Assembly: GCF_043641665.1 (NCBI RefSeq)
Contig: NC_092185.1
Coordinates: 24,772,503-24,836,502, forward strand
DNA length: 64,000 nucleotides
Reading direction: 5' to 3'
From: Enoplosus armatus
Taxonomy: Eukaryota; Chordata; Actinopteri; Centrarchiformes; Enoplosidae
Shown here one piece after another: positions 60,793 to 64,000 of the stretch. The notes beneath the pieces are model-generated. The model was given only the letters and a program-made list of their open reading frames with translations. It had not been told where the DNA came from and made no database searches. The position numbers were made by a program, and so were the translations under genes. Position 1 is the first letter of the stretch. Every line of letters begins with the position of its first letter.

Positions 60793-63700
60793 ATGAAGAC
60801 CTTCTGTGGAAGAGCCAACCCGACCACTGGAGCTTTAGACTGGGTGGAGGAGAGTGAGGAGTACGACTACCACCAGGAGATAGCCAGGTAGCACCGAGTT
60901 TAGCATCACAGCAGCGGGGGAGAGAGAGAGAGGGAATGCATTATGGGCCCTCTGAAAACACGGCAAAAAAAAAATAATTTGACACACAATTAAAACGACG
61001 TTCCTTGTATTGTGCTGTCAGAAAGTGTTGAGCTTCGAAAGCCAGGAAAAATTCTTCGCATTATTACTAATAAAAAGCAAGCCAACTTTATTTCGACGAT
61101 TTGCGTATGGAGTCTGGCATGCTGTGTCCTAGTCTCGCATAGCCATGCCTATCTAGTTGTGTCCTAACAAGAGAAGTCAAGCCCTGGTGCAAGTGTATGC
61201 TTTCACACATTACATGTTCGTGCAGTATTGATGTGGTCTTCATGTTTTATCACATTAACTACAGCCTGACGGATGAAGGATGTTTCAGTTTAGAAGATTT
61301 CTTGACATTAACAAACACTTCAGAGAAGGATCCTTTTAAATTCGGGGTTTTAAAAAGCTGTGACCGAGTTTTAACCTGGAAAACACAATTGTGGCAACCA
61401 GGTGAATCAGCCCCAATAAAGAGATTGTTAATTGCTTTTAAATTGAGACATCACATGCCGAATTCTCCCACAGACCGCAAGGACTCAGAAGAAGTTTAAT
61501 TCTTATTAAGCACCAATAAACTGCAATATTGTTGTTGGAGTTAGGGTGTTCTTCGTCTTACAGAACACGGAGCTGGCTACTCAAACGAAAACCTCAATAG
61601 TACCCAAACACTGGTCCCTCTGAATCTCTGTCATCATCTTTCAGGTCCTGTTACGCAGACATGCTGCATGACCATGACAGGGTGAGTGTTGGAGAACACG
61701 ACATCATCATCATCATCATAATCACCGTCAAATCTGATATGACCTAAGTTTGTAATGGAGCAGAGTTTAGTAATAGCATTTTTCTGATGAGATATTTGAG
61801 TTATTATCTATATAGAACAAACAAGTTGACTAAACTCCAAAGGAATGAAAAAAACAAACAAACACTGACTGAGTGAAATCTCACAACACTGACGCAGCTG
61901 ATGTACTTTCTACCTCCCAGAATGAGAAGTATTACCAGGGCATCCGGGCAGCTGTAGCCAGAGTGAAGGCTCGCGGTGAGAGGGTCATTGTCCTGGACAT
62001 CGGGACAGGAACGGGCCTGCTGTCCATGATGGCCGTCACTGCCGGAGCTGACTTTTGCTATGCTGTGGAGGTAGAGATGACGGCATGAGGGCCGTACCTT
62101 ACCAGGGGCAGTCAGTCCTCTGTCTTGTCGCCAACTTACTCTGCACACCCGCCAGTCGTAAAATCCCGCGGCTCCGGGGTGACGCCTCTCCGTTTCCTTC
62201 CTGTCGGCAGGTTTTTAAGCCCATGGCCGAGGCGGCGCAGAGCATCGTGGAGAAGAACGGCTTCTCCGAAAAGATCAAGATCATTAACAGACACTCCACT
62301 GACGTCACCGTGGGGCCAGGTCAGAGAGAAACGCACACACACACACACACACACGAGAGGTCCGCAGACGAGAGCGTGATGTTTGTTAGTATGTCTGTGT
62401 TGACGAGATGCGTGTTGGGTTTGTGTCTTAAACAGATGGGGATATGCAGACGAAGGCCAATGTTCTGATCACGGAACTGTTTGATACAGAACTGATAGGC
62501 GAAGGAGCTCTGCCCAGCTATGAACATGCTCACCAAAATCTGGTCCAGGTGTGTGTGTGTGTGTGTGTCTGTGTGCGCATTTATATGTTAATGTCTGCAA
62601 GACTTTTCGTACCAGAAAAGTCAGTGCGGGTAAACATCCGTCCCCTCGTGTCCCTTCCACCCTGCAGGAGGGTTGTGAGGCGGTCCCTCACCGGGCCACC
62701 GTCTACGCCCAGCTGGTGGAGTCGGAGCTGCTGTGGAACTGGGCTCAGCTGCAGCCGGTGCAGGTGGAGGGGGCCCGCCTGGTCCCGCCGCCCGCCGTGG
62801 GCCGCTGTGCTGGAGCTCACTCGGTGTGCGACATCCAGCTGAGCCAGGTGTCCCCTCGCAGCTTCACCCCGCTGGGGCCTCTCCGCACCATGTTCAGGTA
62901 TGAAAGTGACAAGCATGATCGTCCAGATTGTTTTCTCTGAAAATCAATCGCATATTTTTTTTTTTTTTTCATGTCTCACTTTCCGTCCCTCTGCACGCCG
63001 TCCTTCCCCTCTCAGTGTGGATTTCAGTAAGCCAGTAAGCAGCGCGTTCCAGTCCCACTCCTCCCGGTTTGTGGCTCAGTCTGGCGGTCGGGCCCAGGTC
63101 GTCCTGTCCTGGTGGGACCTCGACATGGATCCCAGTGGAAGTATCGTTTGCACCATGGCTCCCAGCTGGACATACCCACAGCCAGAGATGGCTCCGGTGA
63201 GTTACAGGGGCGCGAGGCGTCGTGACATTCTGAGTCAGGCTCCCACCAGCCCCCGCTGATCGCCGTGGTGTGTTTTCAGTGGCGGGACCACTGGATGCAG
63301 AGTGTGTACTTCCTGCCTGCGGAGAGCAGGGTGACAGAAGGAGAGGAGCTGAGTCTGACTGTCTGCCATGACGACTACAGTCTGTGGTACAGCCTGCGGT
63401 CTCCCAGGTAACAGCTCCGAGACAACATACTGTGTGTTTCCTGCTTTGCTTTAGAGCCCTGTTAGTGGTTCGCTCCATCCAAACATAACGGCAAGATCAT
63501 TTTTCTATTCTCACGGTGCATTTGGATTGATGGCAAGAACATGTTTGCCGTGCTTTATTCCTCAAATCCCAACAACTCTGGAAAACCGCACCTTTTTTTT
63601 GGTTGAAGTTCAACACTTTCCACTTGATTTCACTTTGACATGATTTTCAGCTTGCTAGAAGCGCCAGAGGATTGGTCACAGGGTTATTAAAATCCTTTGT

Positions 63701-64000
63701 GCAAATGTCCTGTATGTGGATGTCCTCAGCCAGCCGGACTCGCAGACTGAGGCTCTTCACTCTCGGCCGTGCTGCACCTGCCAGGCTCACCTGGTTTGGA
63801 CTCGGCCGCGTTTCGGCGAACTCAATGACCGGCGGCGCACGGAGAGCTACGTGAGCGCGCTGCGCGGCGTAAGTATGGACGAATGAACGGACGGCCGCCG
63901 TCAGAAGTGCCGACGCATTCGTGAGTGCGACTGTCCTCTGATCCGCTGCTGTGTTAACTCCAGGTTCTGAGGGAGGACAGTGTGTGTCTTAGCGTCAGTG
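60793..64000 (+). CDS. prmt7: Protein arginine N-methyltransferase 7 (N-terminal part, cut by window edge)
   Basis: PRMT7 transfers one methyl group from S-adenosylmethionine to arginine in histones and RNA-binding proteins. Coding exons: 60793-60887, 61645-61681, 61921-62070, 62211-62319, 62436-62548, 62668-62897, 63016-63196, 63280-63407, 63730-63868, 63964 to the edge; all phases join. About 406 of some 690 residues are present: the whole first methyltransferase module and the start of the linker/second module. Seen: SAM motif [11 protein letters not shown] (~69-79), acidic E94 after it, the double-E loop (E144 and E153 in [12 protein letters not shown]) and the THW-type loop WRDHW (306-310). 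Near identity to vertebrate PRMT7 (CGRANPTTG at the N-terminus). The ATG at 60793 lies two bases after an acceptor, so an untranslated first exon is expected at 60640-60690. The C-terminal exons lie right of the window. Confidence 0.97.
61125..61165 (+). repeat. Dispersed fish repeat family C fragment (copy 2)
   Basis: A short fragment with TAGTCTCGCATAGCCATGCCT shares its head with the element at 10250. It lies in the first intron after the prmt7 start codon. Confidence 0.45.
62335..62566. repeat. Short (CA)n and (TG)n tracts in prmt7 introns
   Basis: CA units at 62335-62353 and TG units at 62549-62567. The latter begins at the donor of the exon ending 62548, so the donor itself reads GTGTGTGT. 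Confidence 0.85.

Overview
This window is vertebrate nuclear DNA, almost certainly from a teleost fish. The genes are split into many short exons with GT-AG introns. CA/TG and TA microsatellites and long poly-C/poly-G runs are frequent. The introns hold DNA-transposon remnants of kinds common in fish (Tc1/mariner, hAT-like, short inverted-repeat elements). A closer placing (perch-like, compact introns) is inference.

Layout from left to right. (1) 1-23485, + strand: septin 7, missing its first exon(s) to the left, with eleven coding exons reconstructed through the stop codon. Its probable long 3' UTR runs to about 26.2 kb and contains a 593-bp transposon-like element with perfect terminal inverted repeats. 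(2) 27.9-28.7 kb, - strand: a complete three-exon CC chemokine of 99 residues. (3) 31.0-46.0 kb, + strand: an anillin-family gene of 23 coding exons (about 1281 residues). It has an anillin homology region and a C-terminal PH domain, but an unusual acidic 426-codon central exon, an extra 18-codon exon before the PH domain and no recognisable N-terminal block of vertebrate anillin. (4) 46.0-50.7 kb: no confident gene; repeats, a local 80-bp duplication and two coding-like scraps. (5) 50.7-60.35 kb, + strand: exoc3l1, a Sec6-family exocyst-related gene of 15 exons and 791 residues, behind a TATA box. (6) 60.6-64.0 kb, + strand: the first ten coding exons of prmt7, an arginine methyltransferase, cut by the right edge.

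Functional links: anillin binds and recruits septins at the cleavage furrow, and SEPT7 and ANLN are also near neighbours in human (7p14), so this pairing looks like conserved synteny. EXOC3L1 and PRMT7 are both on human 16q22, so the window joins two blocks that are separate in human. The chemokine sits in the gap between septin 7 and anillin on the opposite strand.

I found no bacterial-type system, CRISPR array or viral genome. The most interesting material is the divergent anillin, a dense cluster of GTTAGC/GCTAAC motifs at its 5' end, the two bounded transposon-like elements and several regulatory arrangements. Human comparisons are from memory; no database search was run.
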